A stretch of 64,000 nucleotides of DNA from Flagellimonas marinaquae (GTDB taxonomy: Bacteria > Bacteroidota > Bacteroidia > Flavobacteriales > Flavobacteriaceae). The translations under genes and the position numbers were made by a program. Every line of letters begins with the position of its first letter. Position 1 is the stretch's first letter. Shown in pieces: positions 25,513 through 33,507 of this stretch. Where the stretch lies: positions 22,123 through 86,122 of the forward strand of contig NZ_RZMZ01000010.1 in the NCBI RefSeq assembly GCF_003992675.1, given 5' to 3'. The notes under the pieces are model-generated. The model saw only the letters and a program-made list of their open reading frames with translations. It had not been told where the DNA came from and made no database searches.

Positions 25513-26517
25513 TTAATTTTTCTCGACCATTTTCCCATCAGGATACAGTGCAAAGCGTCCCTTGTCTTTATCGTGGACATGGTCTGGGTGTGGCCAGGGC
25601 CAACCACCAAATTGGGTGAGGCGGTATTCCTCCATGGATTTTTGGATTTCTTCTTGGGTGTTCATCACAAACGGACCATATTTTGCCACCGGCTCGCCGA
25701 TGGGCTTTCCTTGAAGAACCATAATATGAGCAGTTTCGGAGCCGGCTTTGATATTCACTTCTGTGGTGGGGTCTAAAACAATACCAAAATTGGAGTTTAT
25801 TTTTTTATCTCCTATATGGATTTCCTTCCCTTCATAAAAATACAGTACGCGATTTACCGATGCACTTGCACTGGGCAGCACATATTCAGCATCAGGCTGC
25901 ACATGAATGTTCCAAACGGCCACTTCGTTACTTGGGTCGGCGGCCCATGAATCTGGTGCAGGAGGCACTGGGACCACATTTTTATAGGTTCCGGCTATCA
26001 CTTTTATGCTTGCCTTTTCTTCTTCTACCACGGGTATGTCTTCGCTCCAGAGCATTTTAAAATGGGGGTCGACAAATTTTCCAGCTTTGGGAAGGTTCAA
26101 CCATATTTGGAAGAGTTCCAATGGGTTTTCTGCCTCATCGTTAAGCAACGGGAACATTTCGGAATGCTGTACACCCCTTCCTGCCGTCATCCATTGTACA
26201 TCACCTTCGCCAAATCTGCCAGCAGCTCCCAAAGAATCCGAGTGATCGCAAAATCCTTTGTTTACAATAGTAATAGTTTCAAAACCACGGTGCGGATGAT
26301 ACGGAAATCCAGGAATGGACTGCCCGTGATACATGCGCCACTTCTGGTTTGGATCAAAGTCGCTTCCTAGGTTCCTTCCAGCCAATAGTGATGGATCTGG
26401 GCCCATTTCCCCGTTTCCCTTTGGGAAATGATCTAAATGATACACACTAAAAAGGAAGGGGTCCAACGTTTGCCATGGCGTGCTCAACGGAAAGGTTTGT
26501 ACAATAGGGGTCGTCAT
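25513..26517 (-). CDS. Pirin family protein
   Basis: 334 aa bicupin. N-terminal cupin with GFPYHPHRGFETITIV and GEGDVQWMTAGRGVQHSEM (metal-binding His/Glu set), followed by LFQIWLNLPK, and a C-terminal pirin_C domain ending before PYGPFVMNTQEEIQKSMEEYRLTQFGGWPWP-like residues (about 285-310). Some pirins have quercetinase activity; the function here is not determined. Monocistronic by context. Confidence 0.88.
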   Translation of the reverse strand: MTTPIVQTFPLSTPWQTLDPFLFSVYHLDHFPKGNGEMGPDPSLLAGRNLGSDFDPNQKWRMYHGQSIPGFPYHPHRGFETITIVNKGFCDHSDSLGAAGRFGEGDVQWMTAGRGVQHSEMFPLLNDEAENPLELFQIWLNLPKAGKFVDPHFKMLWSEDIPVVEEEKASIKVIAGTYKNVVPVPPAPDSWAADPSNEVAVWNIHVQPDAEYVLPSASASVNRVLYFYEGKEIHIGDKKINSNFGIVLDPTTEVNIKAGSETAHIMVLQGKPIGEPVAKYGPFVMNTQEEIQKSMEEYRLTQFGGWPWPHPDHVHDKDKGRFALYPDGKMVEKN

Positions 26518-26540
26518 AATTCAGTTGTTTAAAAGGATAA

Positions 26541-26563
26541 AAGCCTGCGTGATGCAGGCCTTT
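26541..26563 (-). terminator. Terminator after the M20 gene
   Basis: On the minus strand GCCTGC (26559-26554) and GCAGGC (26548-26543) form a stem with a 5-nt loop, flanked by A and T runs, 13 bp after the M20 stop codon. Confidence 0.7.
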
Positions 26564-26575
26564 ACAATAATTAGT

Positions 26576-28003
26576 TTATTTACCTGGAATTGGTGGCGGG
26601 CCATCGATCATGGCCTCATATTTTACATCACCTTTTCTGGTTTTAAATTCTTCTTTTACTTTTTCAACCAATTTTGGATCATCAAAAAGGTCAAACATCG
26701 TCATCCCCATGGCCTTGGAAGCATAAACCATACCTTTATGTCCAATACTCATACCGCCACAGGCCACAACGGCCCAAGAATGCCAAGGTGTCCCTTTTGG
26801 CGCCACGGTTACGCCCAAGTTAATATTGGGAACGTTCCAACTCACATCACCAACGTCGGTGGAGCCTCCACCGGGTAATTCCTCCGTTTCTTTCAAGGGA
26901 TGAATGTCACCATCCATACCCACTTGGGGTTTTCCAGTAGCCTCTTGAATACCTTTACCAAAGGTAATTTCTTCATCTGTGTAGGTTATTGGTCCTAAAA
27001 GCTCAAGATTATTTTGCATGATTTTGCCTCCCTCACGGTTGACCAAGGTTTCATAAATACCAGAAATCAACGAATATTTATAGTCCACATTGGCCATGAT
27101 AGCGGCACCCTCGGCCATGGCTTTTACACGCTCAAAAGTGGGTAGCATAACCTCTCTTTTAGGGTCACGGACTCGAACCCAAAGGCGAGCATAATCGGGA
27201 ACTACATTGACCACCTGACCGCCATCTTGTATATGGTAGTGTATACGGGATGTTGGTTTGATATGTTCCCTGTAGTAGTTGATTCCCGTAGTGTATAGTT
27301 CTAAGGCATCTGAAGCACTACGTCCGTTCCATGGGTCTGCAGAGGCGTGGGCTGCTTGACCATAGAATTCCACCATAAAATCTACCAGAGCCAATCCACT
27401 TTGTACATCGGCTTCAATTTCGGCAGATGGATGCCAACTTACATTTACATCAACATCGTCCCAAAGTCCGGCCTCTACCATCCATACTTTACCAAAGAAT
27501 TTTTCCTCGGCCGGAGTTCCAAAGAATTTGACGGTTCCCTTAATGTTGCCCGCCTCTATTTGTTCTTTGATGGCAATGGCTGCGCCTAAACTAGCGGCCC
27601 CGAACATATTGTGCCCGCATCCGTGTCCCGGAGCACCATCGATTCGAGGGTCTTTGGTGGGTACGGTGTTCTGTGAAAGCCCTGGAAGGGCATCAAATTC
27701 GCCCAAAACACTGATTACAGGTTTTCCAGAACCGTAGGTGGCAACAAAGGCCGTTGGAATATCAGCTACACCACGGGTAACGGTCATTCCATTTTGTTCG
27801 GCGTAATCTGCCAATAATTCAGAGGAAATCGATTCCTCGAAGGCAGTTTCGGCCAACGCCCATATAGAATCACTAATTTTAATAAGGTTTTCCTTGTGCT
27901 TTTCCACGGAAGCGACGACCGCTTTTTTGTCCTTTGACATTTTTTGGGCCGATAGGTTGAATGATAACAGCGCCAAAAGGAGTAAGGTTGAAACTTTTTT
28001 CAT
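26576..28003 (-). CDS. Secreted M20-family amidohydrolase (AbgB-like)
   Basis: 475 aa with signal peptide (MKKVSTLLLLALLSFNLSAQ). Metal-binding M20D features: SVLGEFDALPGLSQ, PGHGCGHNMFGAASLGAA, GTPAEEKFFGKVWMVEAG, and the dimerisation-domain region DFMVEFYGQAAHASADPWNGRSA. Closest in character to aminobenzoyl-glutamate hydrolase subunit B; such enzymes cleave N-acyl amino acids. The signal peptide places it in the periplasm or outside. The substrate is unknown. Confidence 0.85.
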   Translation of the reverse strand: MKKVSTLLLLALLSFNLSAQKMSKDKKAVVASVEKHKENLIKISDSIWALAETAFEESISSELLADYAEQNGMTVTRGVADIPTAFVATYGSGKPVISVLGEFDALPGLSQNTVPTKDPRIDGAPGHGCGHNMFGAASLGAAIAIKEQIEAGNIKGTVKFFGTPAEEKFFGKVWMVEAGLWDDVDVNVSWHPSAEIEADVQSGLALVDFMVEFYGQAAHASADPWNGRSASDALELYTTGINYYREHIKPTSRIHYHIQDGGQVVNVVPDYARLWVRVRDPKREVMLPTFERVKAMAEGAAIMANVDYKYSLISGIYETLVNREGGKIMQNNLELLGPITYTDEEITFGKGIQEATGKPQVGMDGDIHPLKETEELPGGGSTDVGDVSWNVPNINLGVTVAPKGTPWHSWAVVACGGMSIGHKGMVYASKAMGMTMFDLFDDPKLVEKVKEEFKTRKGDVKYEAMIDGPPPIPGK

Positions 28004-28102
28004 TATTTAGGTTTTGAGTTAGTTACTTGCCGACTGTTGTTGTATTCCGTCAGAATGATGGAAAGCAAAATTGCATCAGCACCTAAATTTAAAGAAAATG
28101 CA

Positions 28103-29416
28103 TCAACTTACCGCTTCCTTGTATGTTTTTAAACAGCGTTCACGAGCCATCTTGTGGTCCACAATAGGATCTGGGTAATCCAGCTCTTGCAGTTCGGGAA
28201 CCCATCGGTTGATGTACTTTTTATCCTTATCGAATTTCTTTATTTGCGTTGTAGGATTAAAAATCCTGAAATAGGGTGCGGCATCCACACCACTGCCCGC
28301 TGCCCATTGCCAATTCCCGACATTGCTCGCCATTTCGTAATCCAACAATTTTTCGGCAAAATAGGCTTCGCCCCATCGCCAATCGATTAGCAAATGCTTG
28401 CACAGAAAACTGGCCACCAACATTCGCACTCTGTTGTGCATGTAGCCAGTAGCATTGAGTTCCCGCATACCCGCATCTACCAAGGGGTATCCTGTTTTTC
28501 CCGTTTTCCACTTTTCAAACTCCTCTTCGTTGTTGCGCCATTCGATTCTATCATATTTGGAACGGAACGCATTATCTACGGTATGGGGAAAATGCCATAG
28601 GATTTGCATAAAAAATTCCCTCCAAATCAATTCGTTCCAAAAGGTTTCGTTCTTTTCGTCTATCGCTTTTTTCACCATTTTTCGAACGGAAACGGTCCCA
28701 AATCGCAAATGTGGACCCAATCGTGAGGTTCCTTTTTCTTTGGCCGGATAGTCACGGGTGTCCTCGTAATTTTGAATCAAATTGGGGGTGACGGTAAAAT
28801 CTGGCACTTTAATGTCGGACTCTTCAAATCCCATATCTTCCAAGGAGAGTTGGGGCAAGGATTTGGACTGGTAAAGGTTTTTTTCCAAGTCTTTCAAGGT
28901 ATCGTATGTTACCAAATGAGTGGGAGGGTTAAAATTTTCCTTCCACTTGCGCATATAGGGCGTGTACACTACGTAGGGGTCACCATCGTCCTTTACCACC
29001 TCTTCCTTTTCAAAAATCACTTGATCTTTGAAATTTTTGAATTGTATATCGTTTTCCTTCAATAACTCAGCGATTTCTTTATCGCGTTCTTTCGCGTACG
29101 GCTCATAGTCGTGGTTGGTGTATACGGCTTGGATATGGTAATCTTTCACCAGCTGCTGAAATACGTTTTTGGGCTTATCGTGATATTGTGCTACGCCACT
29201 ATCGTAATTGGTGCGAAGTTGCTGGCTTATCTTTTGGATTTGATTATGGATAAAAGTGACCCTTGCATCGTTTTTGGGCAGACTTTCCAAGATTTCTTTG
29301 TCAAAAATAAAAATGGGGAGTACTGGAGCATCGTTTTGAAGGGCTTGATACAGACCTACATTGTCTTCCAATCGTAAATCCCGTCTGAACCAAAAAACTA
29401 TGATGCTGTCTTTCAT
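28103..29416 (-). CDS. Cryptochrome/deoxyribodipyrimidine photolyase
   Basis: 437 aa. N-terminal Rossmann antenna domain (FWFRRDLRLEDNVGLYQALQ) and helical FAD domain with GTSRLGPHLRFGTVSVR, WNELIWREFFMQILWHFP, YPLVDAGMRELNATGYMHNRVRM and ANNVGNWQW-type segment MASNVGNWQWAAGSG. Repairs UV dimers with blue light. Operon with an SDR and an SRPBCC protein upstream: its start overlaps the SDR stop by 4 bp. Confidence 0.9.
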   Translation of the reverse strand: MKDSIIVFWFRRDLRLEDNVGLYQALQNDAPVLPIFIFDKEILESLPKNDARVTFIHNQIQKISQQLRTNYDSGVAQYHDKPKNVFQQLVKDYHIQAVYTNHDYEPYAKERDKEIAELLKENDIQFKNFKDQVIFEKEEVVKDDGDPYVVYTPYMRKWKENFNPPTHLVTYDTLKDLEKNLYQSKSLPQLSLEDMGFEESDIKVPDFTVTPNLIQNYEDTRDYPAKEKGTSRLGPHLRFGTVSVRKMVKKAIDEKNETFWNELIWREFFMQILWHFPHTVDNAFRSKYDRIEWRNNEEEFEKWKTGKTGYPLVDAGMRELNATGYMHNRVRMLVASFLCKHLLIDWRWGEAYFAEKLLDYEMASNVGNWQWAAGSGVDAAPYFRIFNPTTQIKKFDKDKKYINRWVPELQELDYPDPIVDHKMARERCLKTYKEAVS

Positions 29417-30108
29417 GAATTCACGTTTAAGCTAGACATTCCTCCATCGACCCCAATAACTTGCCCTGTAATCCATGAATTGTCACCGTCCAGTAAAAAA
29501 GTAGCCATGTTGGCAATGTCATTGGCCGTTCCTACTCTTTTTAATGGATTTCTTTCGGACATCATTTCCTTTTTCTTGTCATTGCTCAGTAAACGCTCGG
29601 ATAGGGGAGTGTCCACCAAGGACGGTGCTATTACATTTACCCTCACTTTAGGGGCATATTCGGCCGCCAGGGCACGGGCAAAGCCCTCAATGGCTCCTTT
29701 GGCTGCAGATACACTAGTGTGGAAGGGCATCCCGGTCCCCACCGCCACGGTACTGAAAAATACCATACTGGAACCTTCGTTCATTCGGTTCATAACTTCC
29801 TTTACGGCCTTGACCAATCCAAAAAAATTGATTTCCATATCCTTTTGAATAGTGTCCATGCCCATGGTCTTGAATGGTTTTAGGTTGATGCTTCCGGGGC
29901 AATATGCAAAGCCATCCAATTTTTCCGGGATTTTCTTTTCCGAAAGGTCGTCCGTTAAGGCATCGAAGGGAATATGGGTTACATCCAGATTATTGAGCTC
30001 ATCATTGCTGCGACTGGCAACATATACGTTATGGTCTTTGGAAAGTTTCTTTGCCATTTCCAATCCAATCCCGTACGATCCGCCAATCAATAGTATATTC
30101 TTTTCCAT
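29413..30108 (-). CDS. Short-chain dehydrogenase/reductase
   Basis: 231 aa. N-terminal Rossmann motif LLIGGSYGIGLEMAKKL, the NADP-type basic residue in VASRSND, the catalytic Ser region FFSTVAVG, a YxxxK-like segment in which the usual Tyr is replaced (TSVSAAKGAIEGF), and INVIAPSLVDTPLSERL. With no Tyr in the expected place the fold is clear but classical SDR catalysis is doubtful. Sits between photolyase and SRPBCC genes. Confidence 0.8.
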   Translation of the reverse strand: MEKNILLIGGSYGIGLEMAKKLSKDHNVYVASRSNDELNNLDVTHIPFDALTDDLSEKKIPEKLDGFAYCPGSINLKPFKTMGMDTIQKDMEINFFGLVKAVKEVMNRMNEGSSMVFFSTVAVGTGMPFHTSVSAAKGAIEGFARALAAEYAPKVRVNVIAPSLVDTPLSERLLSNDKKKEMMSERNPLKRVGTANDIANMATFLLDGDNSWITGQVIGVDGGMSSLNVNS

Positions 30109-30109
30109 A

Positions 30110-30607
30110 TTATATTTTTCTGATACTTAAATAATTTTCTTTTCCATCAACTTTGCCAAACAAGTCGGCAAGCTTCTTTTCCCTGAATTCAAAGATTTTT
30201 TGAAGCTGCCCTTTAACCAACAGGGGATGGGTCAGTTTTCCCAAAAAACCAAAAGGCAGTTTATAATCGATAATATCTTCCATTTCCACACCTTCGGGCA
30301 CCTCTTTTAAAAAATGTTTATGGTGCCAAAGTGCGTAGGGGCCAAACCGCTGCTCATCCACGAAATATTCGCCTTCCTTTACATGGGTGATTTCCGTTAC
30401 CCATTTGGTAGAAACCATGGGAAACGGTTTAACGATATACTGGATGACCTGCCCTTGGAACATTGGTCTATCAGCTCCTGCCAAAATATGAAACCCCATG
30501 TGAGGAGGTGTAATGACAGCTAAATTTTTTGGGTCTGATAGGAATTCCCATGCTTCTTGTTGACTAATGGGAAAAACTTGCTTAGATTGTAGTTGATACA
30601 GTTGCAT
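30110..30607 (-). CDS. SRPBCC family protein (polyketide cyclase/START-like)
   Basis: 165 aa. Opens QLQSKQVFPISQQEAWEFLSDPKNLAVITPPHMGF-like residues (about 5-40), then VEDIIDYKLPFG-type strand near residue 120 and a C-terminal helix with FEFREKKLADLFG. Such proteins recur next to photolyases in Bacteroidota; the ligand is not known. It is the first gene of the SRPBCC-SDR-photolyase operon, spaced 1 bp from the SDR gene. Confidence 0.8.
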   Translation of the reverse strand: MQLYQLQSKQVFPISQQEAWEFLSDPKNLAVITPPHMGFHILAGADRPMFQGQVIQYIVKPFPMVSTKWVTEITHVKEGEYFVDEQRFGPYALWHHKHFLKEVPEGVEMEDIIDYKLPFGFLGKLTHPLLVKGQLQKIFEFREKKLADLFGKVDGKENYLSIRKI

Positions 30608-30622
30608 TCATTAGAATTTACA

Positions 30623-30630
30623 CAAAGATA
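30623..30630 (-). promoter_or_regulatory. -7 box for the SRPBCC-SDR-photolyase operon
   Basis: On the minus strand TATCTTTG matches TAnnTTTG 16 bp before the ATG. No TTG at the right distance was seen. Confidence 0.4.
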
Positions 30631-30743
30631 AAAGTAAAATGTTTAATTAAAGTAATAAATAGTTAAACAAAAATTAAAACCTGACTATTTATTCGTTACT
30701 CTTCTTTTAAGGTTTAATTAACAAACTGGGCTGGGCTTTGTGT

Positions 30744-30751
30744 TAATTTTG
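30744..30751 (+). promoter_or_regulatory. -7 box for the DUF2911 gene
   Basis: TAATTTTG matches TAnnTTTG 31 bp before the ATG; the -33 element is not clear. Confidence 0.4.
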
Positions 30752-30782
30752 CCTTGCTGAACAATTAATACAGACAATAACT

Positions 30783-31637
30783 ATGAAAAAATTTACACTC
30801 TTACTATGCATGATGTCTATCGGCTTTTTTATGAAGGCCCAGATACAGACTCCGGCTCCAAGCCCTTTTTCCACACTGGAACAAAAAGTGGGATTGACCG
30901 ATGTGACCGTTAAGTATTCCCGCCCTGCGATGAAGGGAAGAAAAGTATTTGGTGATTTGGTTCCTTTTGACGCCATTTGGAGAACTGGTGCCAACCAGAA
31001 CACGACTATCTCTTTTAGTGATGATGTTACCGTGGAAGGTAAGGAATTGAAAGCAGGGACTTATGCCATTTTTACCAGACCCAGCGAAGCCGTTTGGGAA
31101 GTTTTCTTCTACACTGCTACCGATAACTGGGGCACTCCCCAAGAATGGGATGCTTCTAAAGTAGCGGCTACCGTAAAGGTGGAGACTATGGACATTCCAA
31201 TGCCCATCGAATCGTTTACCATCACCATTGATGATTTGTACAACAATGGTGCTACCTTGGGCATTATGTGGGAGAACACTTATGTGGGTGTCGACTTCAT
31301 CGTTCCTACGGTGAGCAAGGCCATGAAGAGCATTGAGGAAACTATGGCCAATAAAGAAGATTTGACCGCAAACGATTATTTTGCTGCCGGTTCCTACTAT
31401 TTTGCAGAAGGCATGAATATGCAGCAAGCCAAGGAGTGGGTCGATAAGGCTGTTGAAATGGGCGATGGGAGTGCTTATTGGATGATGAGAACCCAATCCC
31501 TTATTTATGCAAAGATGGGGGATAAGGAAGCCGCCATTGAGGCTGCCAAGCGTTCATTGGCCGCTGCCCAAGCTGCTGGTAACCAAGATTATGTAAAAAT
31601 GAACAAGGATTCATTGCAAGAGTGGGCCAAAATGTAA
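30783..31637 (+). CDS. DUF2911 exported protein with C-terminal TPR-like region
   Basis: 284 aa with signal peptide (MKKFTLLLCMMSIGFFMKAQ). The DUF2911 core (about residues 25-165) shows VGLTDVTVKYSRPAMKGRKVFG, PFDAIWRTGANQNTTISF and LKAGTYAIFTRP. From about residue 195 there is a helical repeat region (DYFAAGSYYFAEGMNMQQAKEWVDKAV). Function unknown; common in Bacteroidota periplasm. Monocistronic, followed by a strong hairpin. Confidence 0.88.
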   Translation: MKKFTLLLCMMSIGFFMKAQIQTPAPSPFSTLEQKVGLTDVTVKYSRPAMKGRKVFGDLVPFDAIWRTGANQNTTISFSDDVTVEGKELKAGTYAIFTRPSEAVWEVFFYTATDNWGTPQEWDASKVAATVKVETMDIPMPIESFTITIDDLYNNGATLGIMWENTYVGVDFIVPTVSKAMKSIEETMANKEDLTANDYFAAGSYYFAEGMNMQQAKEWVDKAVEMGDGSAYWMMRTQSLIYAKMGDKEAAIEAAKRSLAAAQAAGNQDYVKMNKDSLQEWAKM

Positions 31638-31663
31638 TAGGGCTCATTATAGTTGACATAAAG

Positions 31664-31688
31664 ACCCACTTTTTAAGTGGGTTTTTTT
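31664..31688. terminator. Bidirectional terminator between DUF2911 and the SSS symporter
   Basis: ACCCACTT (31664-31671) and AAGTGGGT (31675-31682) form an 8-bp stem with a 3-nt loop, followed by T7 on the plus strand. It can serve both convergent genes. Confidence 0.75.
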
Positions 31689-33396
31689 ATTCCTCAATCG
31701 CCGATGAACCTCCTAGGAAGTTATCGAACACTTGTGTGATGGTTGCCAGTAAAATCACAAGCAAGCAACCAAAAGCATTCAACCACAAGTAGGACATCCA
31801 GTCCAAATACCACCCAACGATTACGATAACCTGTGTGACAATGGCAGCCACAAAAACGGCATTTCCCTTCACGAATTTAAAGAAGAAGGCCAGCAGGAAT
31901 ATCCCCAAAACGTTCCCGTAAAAAATGGAACCTATAATATTTACCAATTGTATCAGGTTGTCAAAAAGGTTGGCCACGTTTGCTATAATAATGGCGATAA
32001 TCCCCCAGAGCAATGTAAAGGCTTTGGTGGCCTTAAGGTAATGCTCCTGTGAGTGGTTTTTTCCAATACTTCTTTTGTACAGGTCCAGTGCGGTAATAGT
32101 TCCCAAAGCGTTCAATTCTGACGCCGTGGAGGACATGGCAGCGGATAGGATAACGGCCAATAGTAGTCCGATAAGCCCTATCGGTAAATTGTTCAGGATA
32201 AAGTGGATAAATACATAATCCTTATCGTTGGTTTCTACTTTGCTATCCGCCTTGGCAATCAAATCCTTGGCAGTTTCCCGACTGGCGTTCTCTTTCTCGT
32301 TAATTTTTATAATGTCTTGCTTGGCCTGCTCAATGGCGTTATACTCTTTCAGTTCCAAGGCTGATGAAAAGGAATGTTGCGCCATTCTTTTCTCCTTTTC
32401 CAGTGCTTTGTGGTCTTCCTCAAGTGCGCGGTAATCGTTGGCATATTCGGATTGCATCACCGCTTCCGTGGCGGCTGGATTAAAATTCAACGGAGAGGAA
32501 TTGTATTGGTAGAACACAAAAACCATGGTACCTACCAAAAGAATAAAGAATTGCATTGGAATTTTAAAAATACCATTGAAAATCAGTGCCAATTGACTTT
32601 CCCGAACCGATTTGCCCGATAGGTAACGTTGCACCTGACTCTGGTCGGTGCCAAAGTAGGCCAAGGCCAAGAAAAAACCACCGGTAATGCCACTCCAAAA
32701 GGTGTAACGGTTGTTGGTGTCAAAAGAAAAGTCAAGAATATTCAGTTTGTTGTTCGCTCCAGCAATCTTTAGCGCTTTTCCAAAGGAAATATCCGTAGGA
32801 AAGGCTCCCAGAATGAAGAAAAATGCGAAGAACATTCCCAACATTATGATGAACATCTGCTGCTTTTGGGTCATGCTCACTGCTTTGGTCCCACCAGAAA
32901 CAGTGTAAATGATTACCAGTATTCCAATAATTACGTTTAAGGTTCGTAAGTCCCAGCCCAAAACGGCGGAGAGTATTATGGATGGGGCAAAAATAGTGAT
33001 TCCTGCTGCCAGTCCGCGTTGTACCAAAAACAATAGTGCTGTAAGCGTTCGTGTTTTTAAGTCAAATCGACCTTCCAACATCTCGTAGGCAGTGAACACT
33101 TTAAGTTTTTTATAGATAGGTATAAATACTAGGCAGATAACGATCATGGCCAATGGCAGTCCAAAATAGAACTGAACAAAGCCCATACCGTCGTGGAATG
33201 CTTGACCCGGCGTGGACAAAAACGTAATCGCACTGGCCTGTGTGGCCATAACGGATAGTCCAATGGTCCACCATTTAACATTGTCACCTCCACGAACGTA
33301 GTCGTCCACGTTGTTGTTGCCACGCGTTTTCCAAACACCGTAGGCAACGATGAAGAGTAGGGTACTACCAAGAATAATCCAGTCGAGTAATGCCAT
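31687..33396 (-). CDS. Sodium:solute symporter
   Basis: 569 aa, SSS family. N-terminal ALLDWIILGSTLLFIVAYGVWKTRG, YVRGGDNVKWWTIGLSVMATQASAITFLSTPGQAF, then further helices to a Ser/Thr-rich LSAAMSSTASELNALGTITALD segment. An unusually long charged loop (about residues 310-395, EEDHKALEKEKRM, KQDIIKINEKENAS) separates two helices. Together with the PIG-L protein and a tiny membrane protein upstream this looks like an uptake operon for an N-acylated amino sugar or similar compound (inference). Confidence 0.85.
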   Translation of the reverse strand: MALLDWIILGSTLLFIVAYGVWKTRGNNNVDDYVRGGDNVKWWTIGLSVMATQASAITFLSTPGQAFHDGMGFVQFYFGLPLAMIVICLVFIPIYKKLKVFTAYEMLEGRFDLKTRTLTALLFLVQRGLAAGITIFAPSIILSAVLGWDLRTLNVIIGILVIIYTVSGGTKAVSMTQKQQMFIIMLGMFFAFFFILGAFPTDISFGKALKIAGANNKLNILDFSFDTNNRYTFWSGITGGFFLALAYFGTDQSQVQRYLSGKSVRESQLALIFNGIFKIPMQFFILLVGTMVFVFYQYNSSPLNFNPAATEAVMQSEYANDYRALEEDHKALEKEKRMAQHSFSSALELKEYNAIEQAKQDIIKINEKENASRETAKDLIAKADSKVETNDKDYVFIHFILNNLPIGLIGLLLAVILSAAMSSTASELNALGTITALDLYKRSIGKNHSQEHYLKATKAFTLLWGIIAIIIANVANLFDNLIQLVNIIGSIFYGNVLGIFLLAFFFKFVKGNAVFVAAIVTQVIVIVGWYLDWMSYLWLNAFGCLLVILLATITQVFDNFLGGSSAIEE

Positions 33397-33404
33397 TCAG
33401 GGTG

Positions 33405-33506
33405 TCAATTGTTTAAGATCATAATGAGGTAAAAGGCCAAAATGTAAATGGCATTCAGAAGGATTACGATGCTGTATTCCTTTTTCCATTCAAATTTGAT
33501 ATCCAT
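33405..33506 (-). CDS. 33-38 residue single-helix membrane protein
   Basis: Starting at ATG 33506 (good AAAGGA spacing) the peptide is MDIKFEWKKEYSIVILLNAI followed by YILAFYLIMILNN; an in-frame ATG at 33521 would add five residues and overlap the PIG-L stop by 14 bp. One hydrophobic helix preceded by a charged segment. It lies between the PIG-L gene and the SSS symporter, the position a small symporter partner would take. No family recognised. Confidence 0.6.
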   Translation of the reverse strand: MDIKFEWKKEYSIVILLNAIYILAFYLIMILNN

Positions 33507-33507
33507 A

